Of a stretch of 64,000 nucleotides of DNA, positions 46,186 through 55,836 are shown one piece after another. How positions within the stretch are numbered: position 1 is the first letter of the stretch; each line of letters begins with the position of its first letter. The notes under the pieces are model-generated. The model had not been told where the DNA came from. It searched no databases and saw only the letters and a list, made by a program, of their open reading frames with translations. Position numbers and translations under genes: made by a program. The DNA comes from Gallaecimonas kandeliae (GTDB lineage: Bacteria; Pseudomonadota; Gammaproteobacteria; Enterobacterales; Gallaecimonadaceae). The stretch is taken from NCBI RefSeq assembly GCF_030450055.1, contig NZ_CP118480.1, positions 3,409,501 through 3,473,500 of the forward strand. The letters run 5' to 3'.

Positions 46186-47213
46186 GAGGGGTAGGCCACC
46201 TGCCGCCATAGCCCCTGGCAAAGCTCGCCGAAGTTGTCCCTGTTGCCCGCCAGCAGCCAATCCACCAGGCTGGCGGCCACGTCCGGGAAGGACACCGGCT
46301 GGGCCGGGGGCAGCTCCAGCCAGGCGTCCAGTTCGGACGCCGACAGCTCGTACATGGCCGAAGCCAGCCCCAGTTGGCGCAAGGTAAGCACGTTGGAAAG
46401 CTGCTCGAACTGGCCGTGCAGGGGCTTAAGCAGCAGCTTCTTACCCAGGCGCAGCGCCTCAGAGGGCAGTTCGAAGCCGCCGTTGGCGATCACCCCCACG
46501 GATTCCGCGAGATCCACCGGGAAGCCGCTGCGGGAAGGGGCTCGCAGGTGGATGTGGCCCCTGTCTTCGTCCTGCACCTGGGGGTGGTAGCAGTAGAACT
46601 CCACGTCAGGGAAGGGCTCCAGCAGCGCCAATATTTCCTCCACCGACTCGAAGGGCAGGTACACCAGCACCTTGTTGTGGCGCACCGGCTGGTCGTGGCT
46701 ATGGCGCTCTATGATGGGGGGCAGCATGGCGTGGCCGAAGTGGTACCAGTGCACCCCCAGCTCCAGGCCGACCGGGGCAAAATGGCGGATCAGCAGCCGG
46801 GCGCTCCAGTCCTCGCCGTCCCGCGGCACCGGCTTCAAGAAAGAGGCCTGGTGGCTGACCCCTATGCTCGGCACCTTGGCCAGCTTGGCGGCCCAGGCGG
46901 TGATGGGCTCGAAGTCGTTGATCACCAGATCGTAGTCTTTGACCGGTAGGGCCTTGATGTCTTGGTAGAGCTCCCGCAGCTTGCTCTGGCGCAGCGTCTT
47001 GGTGAGGCTGACCCTACCCCGCTCAGTGGCAAAGGTCAGGCCGGAGCGGGTCTGGTAGTCGCCGAAGGGTTCCATGTCGAAGTAGTCGCTGGCGGGGCGG
47101 CCCGAGAACAGGAAATCCACCTGGACATCCCGCTTGGCCAGTTCGGCGGCCATGACCCGGGCGCGGGTGATATGGCCATTACCAGTGCCTTGCACACCGT
47201 ACAGAATGCGCAT
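46149..47213 (-). CDS. MJ1255/VC2487 family glycosyltransferase
   Basis: 354 aa from ATG 47213 (the frame is open to 47276). N-terminal MRILYGVQGTGNGHITRARV is the glycine-rich GT-B start of this family. The C-terminal half has PSRSGFPVDLAESVGVIANGGFE...EALRLGKKLLLKPLHGQFEQ, the nucleotide-sugar site of GT28-like enzymes. The acceptor is unknown. Located 19 nt downstream of a PAP2 phosphatase gene in the same direction, suggesting a shared role in lipid-linked glycan metabolism. Confidence 0.85.
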   Translation of the reverse strand: MRILYGVQGTGNGHITRARVMAAELAKRDVQVDFLFSGRPASDYFDMEPFGDYQTRSGLTFATERGRVSLTKTLRQSKLRELYQDIKALPVKDYDLVINDFEPITAWAAKLAKVPSIGVSHQASFLKPVPRDGEDWSARLLIRHFAPVGLELGVHWYHFGHAMLPPIIERHSHDQPVRHNKVLVYLPFESVEEILALLEPFPDVEFYCYHPQVQDEDRGHIHLRAPSRSGFPVDLAESVGVIANGGFELPSEALRLGKKLLLKPLHGQFEQLSNVLTLRQLGLASAMYELSASELDAWLELPPAQPVSFPDVAASLVDWLLAGNRDNFGELCQGLWRQVAYPSYCKLSAGPVSN

Positions 47214-47232
47214 TCGGTCTCCTTGGGTTGGT

Positions 47233-47745
47233 TCAGGACAGGACCAGGCAGGCGACACTGGCCCCCAGCAGGGCACCGGCCAGGATGTCGGAGGGGAAAT
47301 GGACCCCCAGCAACACCCGGGAAAGGCCCACGGCCATGGCCCAGGGCAGGGCCAGCAGGCCCCAAAGCCCGAAGTGGCCTATGGCCGCCGTCACCATCAC
47401 GAAGGCGGCGGCGGTATGGCCGGAAGGCAGGCTGAACTGGTCGGACGGTTGGATAAAGGCCTGGGCCCCGGGTAGGGCCACGGCCGGGCGGCGGCGCTTG
47501 AAGGTGTTCTTGAAGGCAAGGTAGAGGGGCAGTTCTATGGCGAAAGCCTGCAGCAGGTCGATGACATAGGCTTGCAGGGCCGGCCATTGGCTCATCCAGA
47601 AGGCCAGGGCGATGAGGCCGTACAGGGGGCCGTCACCGGTGCGGGACACCCAACGGGCCACGGCTGCCGACTGGCGCCAGTGACGGTGAGCCTGACTTTT
47701 CTGGAACAGCTGATGGTCCCAAGCGGTAAGGTTTGCCAAACGCAT
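47233..47745 (-). CDS. PAP2 family membrane phosphatase
   Basis: 170 aa from ATG 47745, with GGGAGGGAC upstream. All three PAP2 motifs are visible: KNTFKRRRP (KX6RP), SLPSGHTA (PSGH) and SRVLLGVHFPSD (SRX5HX3D). Several membrane helices. The family dephosphorylates lipid phosphates such as undecaprenyl-PP or phosphatidylglycerol-P. Operon with the downstream glycosyltransferase. Confidence 0.92.
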   Translation of the reverse strand: MRLANLTAWDHQLFQKSQAHRHWRQSAAVARWVSRTGDGPLYGLIALAFWMSQWPALQAYVIDLLQAFAIELPLYLAFKNTFKRRRPAVALPGAQAFIQPSDQFSLPSGHTAAAFVMVTAAIGHFGLWGLLALPWAMAVGLSRVLLGVHFPSDILAGALLGASVACLVLS

Positions 47746-47820
47746 GAAAGTCCCTCCCTCTTTGCAGCGAAAGATAGGAAGGGGCCATGACAAAGCCATG
47801 ACGGGGTCTTGAAGAAATGA

Positions 47821-48348
47821 TTAAGGCAACGGCTGGTAGCTCAGCACCTGGCCCGACAGGGACGCCTCGTACATCAGGCCGCCCAGGGCCAGGGTGAAGA
47901 CGGCGACGCCGTCGTCGTCGTCGACGCTGGTGCCGGCACCGGCGTCCAGGGCCACGGCCGAGGCCTGGGCACCAAACTCCAGGTCGCCCTTCTTGAAGCG
48001 GTCGAAGGCGGCGGCGGATTTGAAGAAGACGATCTGGCTATAGCTCTGGCCGCCGATCTGGAGGCCGACGGTCAGCTGCTTGAGGCGGCACTTGCCCACC
48101 AGCTTGCGTTTGACGAAGACCAGGCCCTCGCCGTAGGCGCCGCCGATGATGAGGCCACCCTTGGCCACCTTGGGGAAAACGGCATAGCCATGGGCGCGGT
48201 TGAAGAAGGCCTTGAGGCCGGGGTCGGTGCGCAGGAAAGCCTTGATGGTAGCGGCGGCCTGGGATTCGAGCTGCTGGGTGCCGGCATGGGCTTCCCTTGG
48301 CACCAGGCCGAAGGAAAAACACAGTGCAATCAACAGCCAAAGTCGCAT
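47821..48348 (-). CDS. SYLF/YSC84 domain secreted lipid-binding protein
   Basis: 175 aa from ATG 48348 with signal peptide MRLWLLIALCFSFGLVPREAHA. The mature part is the SYLF (Ysc84-like) domain: NRAHGYAVFPKVAKGGLIIGGAYGEG, LTVGLQIGGQSYSQIVFF, and a terminal VFTLALGGLMYEASLSGQ. The eukaryotic homologues bind phosphoinositides; the bacterial role is unclear. Periplasmic. Confidence 0.87.
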   Translation of the reverse strand: MRLWLLIALCFSFGLVPREAHAGTQQLESQAAATIKAFLRTDPGLKAFFNRAHGYAVFPKVAKGGLIIGGAYGEGLVFVKRKLVGKCRLKQLTVGLQIGGQSYSQIVFFKSAAAFDRFKKGDLEFGAQASAVALDAGAGTSVDDDDGVAVFTLALGGLMYEASLSGQVLSYQPLP

Positions 48349-48544
48349 GCCAGGCTCCACTTGTTAAAAAAACCGCCCTATTGTACCGACAAAGTCACAC
48401 AATGCGACGGGGCATTTCCCAGCTTAGGGACATTTGATTGAACCCAGGCTGACCTCTGGTCAGAAAGGCGCCGCATTTGCCGTTTGCCGCCGCCCGTCCT
48501 TTGACGCTACCCTGTAGATGCATTAGCCAGCTCGGAACTTCGCC

Positions 48545-49030
48545 ATGGAATACAACACTTCAGCCCTCTGTGACACCTACATCGACATGGTGGACGTAGT
48601 GGAACCCGTCTTCGCCTCCTTCGGCGGCCGGGCCTCCTTCGGCGGCAAGGTCAGCACCGTCAAGTGCTTCGAAGACAACGCCCTCATCCGCGAGATGCTG
48701 GAAGAGGACGGCGAAGGCCGGGTGCTGCTGGTGGACGGCGGCGGCTCCATGCGCCGCGCCCTGATCGACGCCGGGCTGGCCGAACTGGCCTTGGCCAACC
48801 ACTGGGAAGGGCTGGTGGTGAACGGCGCCGTGCGCGAAGTGGACGCCCTGGAAGAGCTGGATATTGGTATCCAGGCCCTGGCCGCCATTCCCGTCGGCGC
48901 CGAAGACAAAGGCCACGGCGAAACCGAGGTGCCGGTCAACTTCGCCGGCGTCACCTTCCTGCCTGAAGACTGGCTCTATGCCGACTCCACCGGCATCATC
49001 CTCTCGCCAGAACAGCTGGACCTGGTCTGA
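48545..49030 (+). CDS. rraA: Ribonuclease E activity regulator RraA
   Basis: 161 aa, the same length as E. coli Rra[24 protein letters not shown] and the [25 protein letters not shown] and [11 protein letters not shown] blocks are family signatures. Binds the C-terminal part of RNase E and lowers its activity. A few aldolase-like paralogues share the fold, but the length and N-terminus favour RraA. Own terminator. Confidence 0.95.
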   Translation: MEYNTSALCDTYIDMVDVVEPVFASFGGRASFGGKVSTVKCFEDNALIREMLEEDGEGRVLLVDGGGSMRRALIDAGLAELALANHWEGLVVNGAVREVDALEELDIGIQALAAIPVGAEDKGHGETEVPVNFAGVTFLPEDWLYADSTGIILSPEQLDLV

Positions 49031-49033
49031 CAG

Positions 49034-49056
49034 AGCCGCCCAAGGGCGGCTTTTTG
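49034..49056 (+). terminator. rraA terminator
   Basis: GCCGCCC-AA-GGGCGGC followed by TTTTT. Confidence 0.85.
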
Positions 49057-49146
49057 CTGCGGCAAAAACGATAACCCCGGCCGGAATTATCCCCTGGCCC
49101 CGCTGCCGTTCCTCGCGCATCATGGGGCCCCGGATAAGGAGCCCTC

Positions 49147-49794
49147 ATGAGCCAACCTCTTAAAATCGACTTTGTTTCCGACGTGGTCTGCCCCTGGTGC
49201 GCCATAGGCCTCAGCGCCCTGGAACAGGCCCTGGCCAAGCTGCCCGAGATCCAGGCCGAACTGCGCTTCATGCCCTTCGAACTCAACCCCCAGATGGGGC
49301 CGGACGGCGAGGAGATAGTCCCCTACCTGGCCGGCAAGTACGGCATCAGCGCCGAACAGGTGGCCGCCAGCCAGCAGCAGATCCAGCAGCGCGGCGCCGA
49401 ACTGGGCTTCCGCTTCGACATGGACAAGCGCACCCACACCTACAACACCTTCGACGCCCACCGGCTGCTGCACTGGGCCGGCCTGGAAGGCAAGCAACTG
49501 GCCCTGAAGAAGGCCTTGCTGGCCGCCCACTTCACCGACGGCCAGAACCCCGGCGATCACCTGCTGCTGGTCAGCCTGGCCGAGGCCGCTGGCCTGGACG
49601 GCGACCAGGCCCGCCAGGTGCTGGAGAGCGGCGCCTTCGCCGAGGAAGTGCGGGCCGAGGAAGCCTTCTACCAGCAGCGCGGCATCAGCTCGGTGCCGGC
49701 GGTGATCCTCAACGGCAAGTACCTCATCTCCGGCGGCCAGCCGGTGGAATATTTCGAGCAGGCCCTGCGTCAGGTGGCGGCCGAGAACGCCTGA
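49147..49794 (+). CDS. DsbA-family oxidoreductase (FrnE-like)
   Basis: 215 aa with AAGGAG upstream. No signal peptide, so cytosolic. N-terminal IDFVSDVVCPWCAIGLSAL has the CPWC redox motif (about residues 16-19). The inserted helical domain and the C-terminal cis-Pro block GISSVPAVILNGKYLISGGQP match the FrnE/2-hydroxychromene isomerase-related DsbA group. Likely a thiol-disulfide oxidoreductase in stress protection. Confidence 0.9.
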   Translation: MSQPLKIDFVSDVVCPWCAIGLSALEQALAKLPEIQAELRFMPFELNPQMGPDGEEIVPYLAGKYGISAEQVAASQQQIQQRGAELGFRFDMDKRTHTYNTFDAHRLLHWAGLEGKQLALKKALLAAHFTDGQNPGDHLLLVSLAEAAGLDGDQARQVLESGAFAEEVRAEEAFYQQRGISSVPAVILNGKYLISGGQPVEYFEQALRQVAAENA

Positions 49795-49799
49795 CCGCC

Positions 49800-49827
49800 A
49801 AGCCCGCCGCCCGGCGGGCTTTTTCTT
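49800..49827 (+). terminator. Terminator of the DsbA-like gene
   Basis: AGCCCGCC-GCCC-GGCGGGCT followed by TTTTC. Confidence 0.85.
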
Positions 49828-49953
49828 ATCCCCGGCAGCGCCCAAGGGCCGTTCCCAACCGACGAACGCCTGTTGCACTCGTGAGCCAAGGCCCTGAACA
49901 TAAGGGGAAAACGGCCAAAAGCCGGCATTCCAACTCCAGCAGAGGGAGACCCC

Positions 49954-51894
49954 ATGTCGAAGTGGCTCAGCCTTGCCGCCCTGTCCTTGTCCAGCCTGCC
50001 CGCCCTGGCGACCGGCTTCGATCCCCAGGCGTTGTTCGCGCCGCTCAGCCTGCCGACACCGGTCAACGCCTACCGCAGCGGCAGCGGCCAGCCCGGCCCG
50101 CTGTTCTGGCAGAACAGGGCCGACTACCGCATCCAGGCCAGCCTCGACACCGAGGCCAAGGTGCTGAGCGCCGAGGAGACCATCAGCTACACCAACAACA
50201 GCCCCGACGCCCTGGACCAGCTCTGGGTGCAGCTGGACCAGAACATCTACAGGGCCGACTCCCGCTCGGCCGTCACCGCCGCCAAGGCCCGCGACCACCA
50301 CACGAATGGCTTCGTACTGGACGCCGCCTGGCTGGAAACCGGCGGCAAGCCCCAGGCCCTTGACTACCAGGTGGACGACACCCGGATGCGGGTCCAGCTG
50401 CCCAGGAGCCTGGCCGCCAGGGGCGGCAAGCTGCAGCTTCATATCCGCTACCATTACCAGATCCCCGGCTCCTGGGGCGGGCGCACCGCCGTCACCCCCA
50501 GCCAGAACGGCGACATCTTCGAAATGGCCCAGTGGTATCCGCGCTTGGCCGTCTATGACGACCTGCGGGGCTGGGACACCCAGCCCTTCCTGGGAGCCGA
50601 GTTCTACCTCGAATACGGCAACTTCGACTACGCCATCACCCTGCCCTGGGACTACCTGGTGGTGGGCTCGGGCAAGCTGATGAACCCCCAGGAAGTGCTG
50701 ACCAAGACCCAGCAGCGGCGCCTGGCCAAGGCCGAGGGCAGCGACGCTACCGTCTATCTGCGCAGCCCAGCCGAAGTGACAGACCCCGCCAGCCGGCCCG
50801 TCCAGAGCGGCAACCTGACCTGGCGCTTCCACATGGAGCACAGCCGCGACGTGGCCTTCGCCGCCTCCAAGGCCTTCGTGCTGGACGCGGCCCGCATCAA
50901 TCTGCCCAACAAGCAGCCGGCCCTGGCCATGTCCGCCTACCCGCTGGAAGCGGTGGGGCAGGACAAGTGGGACCAGTCCACCCAATACCTCAAGGGCGCC
51001 ATAGAGCACTTCTCCCAGTGGTACCCCTACCCCTGGCCCGTGGCCGTCAATCTCGGCGGCCACGGCGCCGGCATGGAATACCCCGGCATCGTCTTCGACG
51101 GCATGGACGACGCCGGCAAGAAGCTGTTCTGGATCAGCGCCCACGAGATAGGCCACAGCTGGTTCCCGATGATCGTCGGCTCCAACGAACGCCGCCACGC
51201 CTTCATGGACGAGGCCTTCAACACCTTCATCGACATCTACGCCTCCGACGCCGTCGACGGCGGCCGCTTCGCCCCCAAGCGCGACAGCGAATACGCCCCC
51301 GGCGGCGGCAACCCGGTGGACGAGATCTTGCCGGTGCTGGCCGACCCGCAGGCCCCCAACCTGATGGCCCCGGCCGACTCGGTATCCGAGAAGTACCGCC
51401 ACAGCGTCAGCTACTTCAAGGGCGCCCTGGGCCTGGTGCTGCTGCGCGAGCAGATCCTGGGCCCGGAACGCTTCGACCGCGCCTTCAAGCACTACATCCA
51501 GACCTGGGCCTACCACCACCCCACGCCGTCGGACTTCTTCCGCACCATGGAAGACCAGGCCGGTGAGGATCTGGGCTGGTGGTGGCGGGGCTGGTACCTC
51601 AACAACTGGCAGCTGGACATGGCCATCAGCGGCGCCAGCTATGTGGACGGCGACCCTGCCAAGGGCCTGGCCCTGACCCTGGCCAGCCACCAGCAGCTGG
51701 TGATGCCGGTATTGGTGCGCATCGCTTACCAGGACGGCAGCCACAAGGATCTGCGCCTGCCGGTGGAAACCTGGCGCCAGAGCGCCACCCCCACAGTCCA
51801 GCTGCCCGGCGGCAAGGCGGTGGCCAGCCTCACCCTGGATCCGGACCACAAGCTGCCGGACTGCGACCGCCACAACGACAGCTTCCGCTTCTGA
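49954..51894 (+). CDS. Secreted M1 family metallopeptidase
   Basis: 646 aa with signal peptide MSKWLSLAALSLSSLPALATG and GAGGGAG upstream. Zinc site HEIGHSWFPMIVGSNERRHAFMDEAFNTF: HEXXH at about residue 397 and the third ligand Glu about 19 residues later. The GAMEN-like exopeptidase loop reads GAGMEYPGIV (about 369). N-terminal beta domain (residues about 50-260). Probable periplasmic aminopeptidase. Monocistronic; convergent with the copper operon. Confidence 0.9.
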   Translation: MSKWLSLAALSLSSLPALATGFDPQALFAPLSLPTPVNAYRSGSGQPGPLFWQNRADYRIQASLDTEAKVLSAEETISYTNNSPDALDQLWVQLDQNIYRADSRSAVTAAKARDHHTNGFVLDAAWLETGGKPQALDYQVDDTRMRVQLPRSLAARGGKLQLHIRYHYQIPGSWGGRTAVTPSQNGDIFEMAQWYPRLAVYDDLRGWDTQPFLGAEFYLEYGNFDYAITLPWDYLVVGSGKLMNPQEVLTKTQQRRLAKAEGSDATVYLRSPAEVTDPASRPVQSGNLTWRFHMEHSRDVAFAASKAFVLDAARINLPNKQPALAMSAYPLEAVGQDKWDQSTQYLKGAIEHFSQWYPYPWPVAVNLGGHGAGMEYPGIVFDGMDDAGKKLFWISAHEIGHSWFPMIVGSNERRHAFMDEAFNTFIDIYASDAVDGGRFAPKRDSEYAPGGGNPVDEILPVLADPQAPNLMAPADSVSEKYRHSVSYFKGALGLVLLREQILGPERFDRAFKHYIQTWAYHHPTPSDFFRTMEDQAGEDLGWWWRGWYLNNWQLDMAISGASYVDGDPAKGLALTLASHQQLVMPVLVRIAYQDGSHKDLRLPVETWRQSATPTVQLPGGKAVASLTLDPDHKLPDCDRHNDSFRF

Positions 51895-51896
51895 CA

Positions 51897-51924
51897 AAAA
51901 CCCCGGCCAAGGCCGGGGTTTGTC
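51897..51924. terminator. Bidirectional terminator M1 peptidase / copper operon
   Basis: ACCCCGGCC-AA-GGCCGGGGT stem with A-run on the left and a weak T-run on the right. Confidence 0.8.
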
Positions 51925-52264
51925 ATTTCTTGATGCCGGGCGGCAGCCGGTGGCAGCACCAGGGTTCGTGGGTGGCGTTGTCGCGGATATTCTGGTCCAG
52001 GAAGCGGTAGTAACCGAGCCTGAGGCCGGCCCAGCCCTTGTCCGCCAGGGCCAGATCCCAAGGGGTCAGCAATTCGGCCAGCCGCTCCAGCTGGAAGTTG
52101 ACGGCGTCGTAGGCCAGCCAAAGCCGCTCTCCTTCGCACCTGGCTTCCTGCACCCCCGGCTCTTCGGCCAGGGCCGCCGCCAGGGCCTGGCAGTCGCCCT
52201 TTCCCCTGAGCTTGAGGCGGCGCCGCACCAGGTAGGGCTGGCGCACCCCGGGTTTCAACATCAT
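51923..52264 (-). CDS. Small ferredoxin-fold-like protein of the copper operon
   Basis: 113 aa from ATG 52264 with AAAGGAG upstream. The centre (VRRRLKLRGKGDCQALAAAL, PGVQEARCEGERLWLAYDA, NFQLERLAELL) has the beta-alpha-beta-beta-alpha rhythm of an HMA metal-binding domain, but the CXXC is replaced by a single Cys (GDC). A second Cys lies in the next strand, and a CCH cluster ends the protein (EPWCCHRLPPG). Starts 10 nt after copB, so it is the third gene of the copper unit. Possible copper chaperone-like protein; not established. Confidence 0.65.
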   Translation of the reverse strand: MMLKPGVRQPYLVRRRLKLRGKGDCQALAAALAEEPGVQEARCEGERLWLAYDAVNFQLERLAELLTPWDLALADKGWAGLRLGYYRFLDQNIRDNATHEPWCCHRLPPGIKK

Positions 52265-52274
52265 AGGCGCTCCT

Positions 52275-53240
52275 TTAGAACCAGAAACGGACCCCGGCCA
52301 GCCAACGCCCTTCGCGGGTGGCTTGGCCTTCTTGCCTGGCAAGTGAGGCGCTCTTGCCGAACCTGCCCTGCCACTCGAAGCCGACATAAGGGGCGAACTG
52401 GCGGGAAAATTCATAGCGCAGCCTAATGCCGGCGCTGGCGTCGGACAAGCCCTTGGCGATGCCCCGCTCGGTATCGTCCTTGCCGTAGAAGTTGGCCTCT
52501 ATCTTGGGTTGCAGCACCAGGCGCTGGGTCAGCAGCAGCTCGTAGTCGGCGTCGAGGCGCAGGGCGCTGCGGCCCTGTTCGCCCAGGTAGGCGGTGACGT
52601 CCAGTTCGAACCAATAGGGCGCCAGCCCCTGGAAGCCCAGGGCCAGCCAGCGCCGCTCCGGGCCTTCGCCGCCGTCGAAGCGGGCCCCCAGTTGGGCATC
52701 CCAGAAACCGCTGACGGCATGGCTCCACAAGAGTTCGGTTCTAGCCTCCTCCAGCTTGTCCTTGGCCCAGTCCCCTTCGGCCTTGAGCACCGCCTTGTCA
52801 AAGCTGTTGCCGTACCAGGCCTGACCGTCATAGGCGCTGTCGCCCTGGCCCCGCCATTCCAGCTGGTCCAGCAGCAGGTGGGCGAACTGGTGCTCGTCCC
52901 CCATGTGCAGCTGGCGTGGGCCCGGCAGGGCGTAGGGGCCGCTGTCCAGGGTGTAACCGTCCGCATAGGCGTTGGGGTCGCGGCTATCGCCCGCCGGGGG
53001 CGGCGCCTTGTCGTTTTTGTCCATGGCCGCCATGTCGTGCCCCATGGCGCCCGGGTCCATCTTCTTCATGTCATGCGGCTTTTGGCCCTGAGCCATGGCC
53101 GGCATGCCGTGACCCATGCCGCCATGCTTCATCTGCGCCATGCCCTTCTGGGCCTTCGCCGTGGCGGGGTCTTGCGGCGGCTCTGCGGCCTGGGCCAGCA
53201 GCGGCAGGGCCAAGAGCGCCAAAGATAATGTTTTCATCAT
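52275..53240 (-). CDS. copB: Copper resistance outer membrane protein CopB/PcoB
   Basis: 321 aa; start MM at 53240/53237, with GAGGAGG across the copA stop. Signal peptide to LLAQAAE. A Met/His/Gly-rich stretch (about residues 34-75: KHGGMGHGMP, HDMKKMDPGAMGHDMAAMDK) binds copper. The CopB beta-barrel follows from about residue 110 (FAHLLLDQLEWR) and ends in GRWLAGVRFWF with a C-terminal Phe, as in outer-membrane barrels. Works with CopA in periplasmic copper sequestration. Confidence 0.93.
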   Translation of the reverse strand: MMKTLSLALLALPLLAQAAEPPQDPATAKAQKGMAQMKHGGMGHGMPAMAQGQKPHDMKKMDPGAMGHDMAAMDKNDKAPPPAGDSRDPNAYADGYTLDSGPYALPGPRQLHMGDEHQFAHLLLDQLEWRGQGDSAYDGQAWYGNSFDKAVLKAEGDWAKDKLEEARTELLWSHAVSGFWDAQLGARFDGGEGPERRWLALGFQGLAPYWFELDVTAYLGEQGRSALRLDADYELLLTQRLVLQPKIEANFYGKDDTERGIAKGLSDASAGIRLRYEFSRQFAPYVGFEWQGRFGKSASLARQEGQATREGRWLAGVRFWF

Positions 53241-53246
53241 GCCTCC

Positions 53247-54998
53247 TCAGGCCACCACGACTTCCCGGAACATGCCGGCGTCCATATGGAACAGCAGGTG
53301 GCAGTGCCAGGCCCAACGGCCAAGGGCATCGGCCGTCACCCGAAAGCTGATGCGCTGGGCCGGCTGCACCGGGATGGTGTGCTTGCGGGCCACGAAGTTG
53401 CCCTTGTCGTCCTCCAGCTCGCTCCACATGCCGTGCAGGTGCATGGGGTGGGTCATCATGGTGTCGTTCTGCAATATCACCCGCAGCCGCTCGCCGTGGC
53501 GGAAGTGCACAGGCGTGGACTTGCCGAACTCCAGGCCGTCGAAGGACCAGCTGTAGCGCTCCATGTTGCCGGTGAGGTGCAGCTCCAACTCCCGGCCGGG
53601 CTCGCGCTGGTCCAGGGGCCCGCCGATGGTGGCCAGATCGGCCAGGGTCAGCACCCGGCGGCCGTTGTTGCGCAGGCCCACACCGGGGTCGTCCAGGTTG
53701 GTGCGGGGGCTGTCGACCCGCATGTCGACGCTGGGGCCGTATTCGCTGCTGGCGTGGCGCACCTTTTTGGACGGCACCGCCAGGCCCATGCCCTGTCGGC
53801 CGTGGTCCATGGCGCCCATCTGCATGCCGGCCATGGTGTGGTCCATGGCCATCTTGCCGTGGCCCATGTCCATGCTGCCCATCATGTCGGTCATGGTCAG
53901 CCATTGGGGCGCTTCCAGGGCCGGCACCGGCGCCTTGAGCCCGGGGCGCACCGCCAGGGTGCCGGCGGCGTAGCCTGTCCTGTCCATGCTTTGGGCGAAG
54001 AGGCAGTAGGCGTCGTTTTTCGGGGTCACCAGCACATCCAGGGTCTCGCCGGCGCCGAAGCGGAACTCGTCCACCGTCACCGGCTCCACATCCTGGCCGT
54101 CGGCCTGGATCACCTGCAGCTTGAGGCCGGGGATGCGCACGTCGAAGAAGCTGTTGCTGGAGCCGTTGATGAAGCGCAGCCGCAGCTTCTCCCCTGGCTT
54201 GAAGAGCCCTGTCCAGTTGCCGGCCGGGTTGTTGCCGTTCAGCAAGTAGGTGAAGGTGTCGCCGCCGAGATCCGCGAGATCCGTGGGGTTCATGCGCATC
54301 TGGTTCCACATCCGGCGTTTGTCCATGGCCTTGCCGAGGCCGTAGCGGGACACGTCCTTGATGAAATCCCCGGCCGTGGGCCTGATGTAGTTGCCGTAGT
54401 CCGATTGCGCCTTGAGCTTGGAGAAGAGCGCCATGGGCTCTTCGTCCGTCCAGTCCGACAGCAGCACCAGGTGCTCGCGGTCGGCCTTGAAGCGCTCCCC
54501 GGCGGCGGGCTTGATGACGATGGCGCCATAGAGGCCGGTCATCTCCTGGAAGCCGCTGTGGCTGTGGTACCAGTAGGTGCCGCTCTGGCGCACCTTGAAG
54601 CGGTAGGTGAAGGTCTCCCCCGGGGCTATGCCGCGAAAGCTGATGCCCGGCACCCCGTCCATCTGGAAGGGCAGTATCATGCCGTGCCAGTGGATGGAGC
54701 TGGGCACCGCCAGCTGGTTGGTGACCTTGATGGTCACCTCCTGGCCCTCGCGCCAGACCAGGGTCGGTGCCGGCAGGGAGCCGTTGACGGTGGTGGCGGT
54801 ACGGCTGCTGCCGGTGAAATTCACCCGCTGCTGGCCTATCACCAGGTGGAAGTCGGTGCCTTCCAGCACCGGTGCCTGGGTGGCGCTGGCCGGCGCCTTT
54901 TCCCTGGCGCTGCCCAGGGTCGGCAAGCCCAGCAGCAGGCCCCCGGCCGCCAGCCCCTGGATGAAACGCCGCCGCGGCAGCATGGTCTTGGCTGTCAT
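53247..54998 (-). CDS. copA: Copper resistance multicopper oxidase CopA/PcoA
   Basis: 583 aa with a TAT signal ([17 protein letters not shown]) and GGAGGG upstream. Copper sites: [13 protein letters not shown], then C-terminal [12 protein letters not shown] and [13 protein letters not shown] Met-rich insert (about residues 370-400: [20 protein letters not shown]) is typical of PcoA/CopA. Oxidises Cu(I) in the periplasm. First gene of the copA-copB-small protein operon, divergent from copRS. Not the CopA P-type ATPase. Confidence 0.95.
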   Translation of the reverse strand: MTAKTMLPRRRFIQGLAAGGLLLGLPTLGSAREKAPASATQAPVLEGTDFHLVIGQQRVNFTGSSRTATTVNGSLPAPTLVWREGQEVTIKVTNQLAVPSSIHWHGMILPFQMDGVPGISFRGIAPGETFTYRFKVRQSGTYWYHSHSGFQEMTGLYGAIVIKPAAGERFKADREHLVLLSDWTDEEPMALFSKLKAQSDYGNYIRPTAGDFIKDVSRYGLGKAMDKRRMWNQMRMNPTDLADLGGDTFTYLLNGNNPAGNWTGLFKPGEKLRLRFINGSSNSFFDVRIPGLKLQVIQADGQDVEPVTVDEFRFGAGETLDVLVTPKNDAYCLFAQSMDRTGYAAGTLAVRPGLKAPVPALEAPQWLTMTDMMGSMDMGHGKMAMDHTMAGMQMGAMDHGRQGMGLAVPSKKVRHASSEYGPSVDMRVDSPRTNLDDPGVGLRNNGRRVLTLADLATIGGPLDQREPGRELELHLTGNMERYSWSFDGLEFGKSTPVHFRHGERLRVILQNDTMMTHPMHLHGMWSELEDDKGNFVARKHTIPVQPAQRISFRVTADALGRWAWHCHLLFHMDAGMFREVVVA

Positions 54999-55070
54999 CT
55001 GGCCCTCCGGCCTTTTCAGACTGATGGCGGCCAGCCTAAGGGGGCGCCTCTGTCAGGGCCATGACCCCTT

Positions 55071-55088
55071 CATTACAACTTTGTCATC
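55071..55088. promoter_or_regulatory. Candidate CopR/CusR box
   Basis: CATTACAACTTTGTCATC, an imperfect palindrome (ATTACAA / TTGTCAT) like the cop boxes bound by CopR/CusR/PcoR. It sits in the 154-bp region between copA and copR, 65-73 nt from either start. Confidence 0.65.
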
Positions 55089-55152
55089 TTCCGGTAATCT
55101 GGAGGACGGCGGCCCGGCCTTAGTCTGGGCAAGGCAACGAGAAGAGGACGGC

Positions 55153-55836
55153 ATGCGCTTACTGGTGGTAGAGGATGAGCTCAAGACGGGGGACTACCTG
55201 CAAAAAGGCCTGACCGAGGCCGGTTTCCAGGTGGCCCTGGCCCGCACCGGCCTGGACGGCCACCACCTGGCCATGACCGAGGCCTTCGACTTGCTGATCC
55301 TGGACGTGATGCTGCCGGACCTGGACGGCTGGCGGCTGCTCAAGGCGCTGCGGGACGCCGGCCGCCAGGCGCCGGTGCTCTTCCTCACCGCCCGCGACAG
55401 CGTCGAAGACCGCGTCAAGGGCCTGGAGCTGGGGGCCGATGATTATCTGGTCAAACCCTTCGCCTTCGCCGAGCTGCTGGCCCGGGTCCGCACCCTGCTG
55501 CGCCGGGGCGGCGCCACGACCCAGGAAGACAGGCTCGGCATCGCCGACCTGGAGCTGGACCTGCCGCGGCGCCGGGCGGTGCGGGCCGGCCAGCGCATCA
55601 ACCTCACCAACAAGGAATTCGCCCTGCTCGAGCTGCTGGTCCGGCGCCAGGGGGAGGTGCTGCCCCGCTCCCTCATCGCCTCCCAGGTCTGGGACATGAA
55701 TTTCGACAGCGACACCAACGTCATAGACGTGGCCATCCGCCGGCTGCGGGCCAAGATAGACGAGCCCTTCGACCCCAAACTCATCCAGACGGTGCGGGGC
55801 ATGGGCTACAAGCTGGACCTGCCCGATGAAGACTAG
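55153..55836 (+). CDS. copR: Heavy-metal response regulator CopR/CusR type
   Basis: 227 aa from ATG 55153; the frame is open far upstream but [20 protein letters not shown] is the receiver start. Phospho-acceptor Asp in [14 protein letters not shown] (about residue 51) and Lys in [10 protein letters not shown] (about 101). The C-terminal winged helix is of OmpR type ([31 protein letters not shown]). Should activate the divergent copA operon on copper. Overlaps copS by 11 nt. Confidence 0.93.
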   Translation: MRLLVVEDELKTGDYLQKGLTEAGFQVALARTGLDGHHLAMTEAFDLLILDVMLPDLDGWRLLKALRDAGRQAPVLFLTARDSVEDRVKGLELGADDYLVKPFAFAELLARVRTLLRRGGATTQEDRLGIADLELDLPRRRAVRAGQRINLTNKEFALLELLVRRQGEVLPRSLIASQVWDMNFDSDTNVIDVAIRRLRAKIDEPFDPKLIQTVRGMGYKLDLPDED

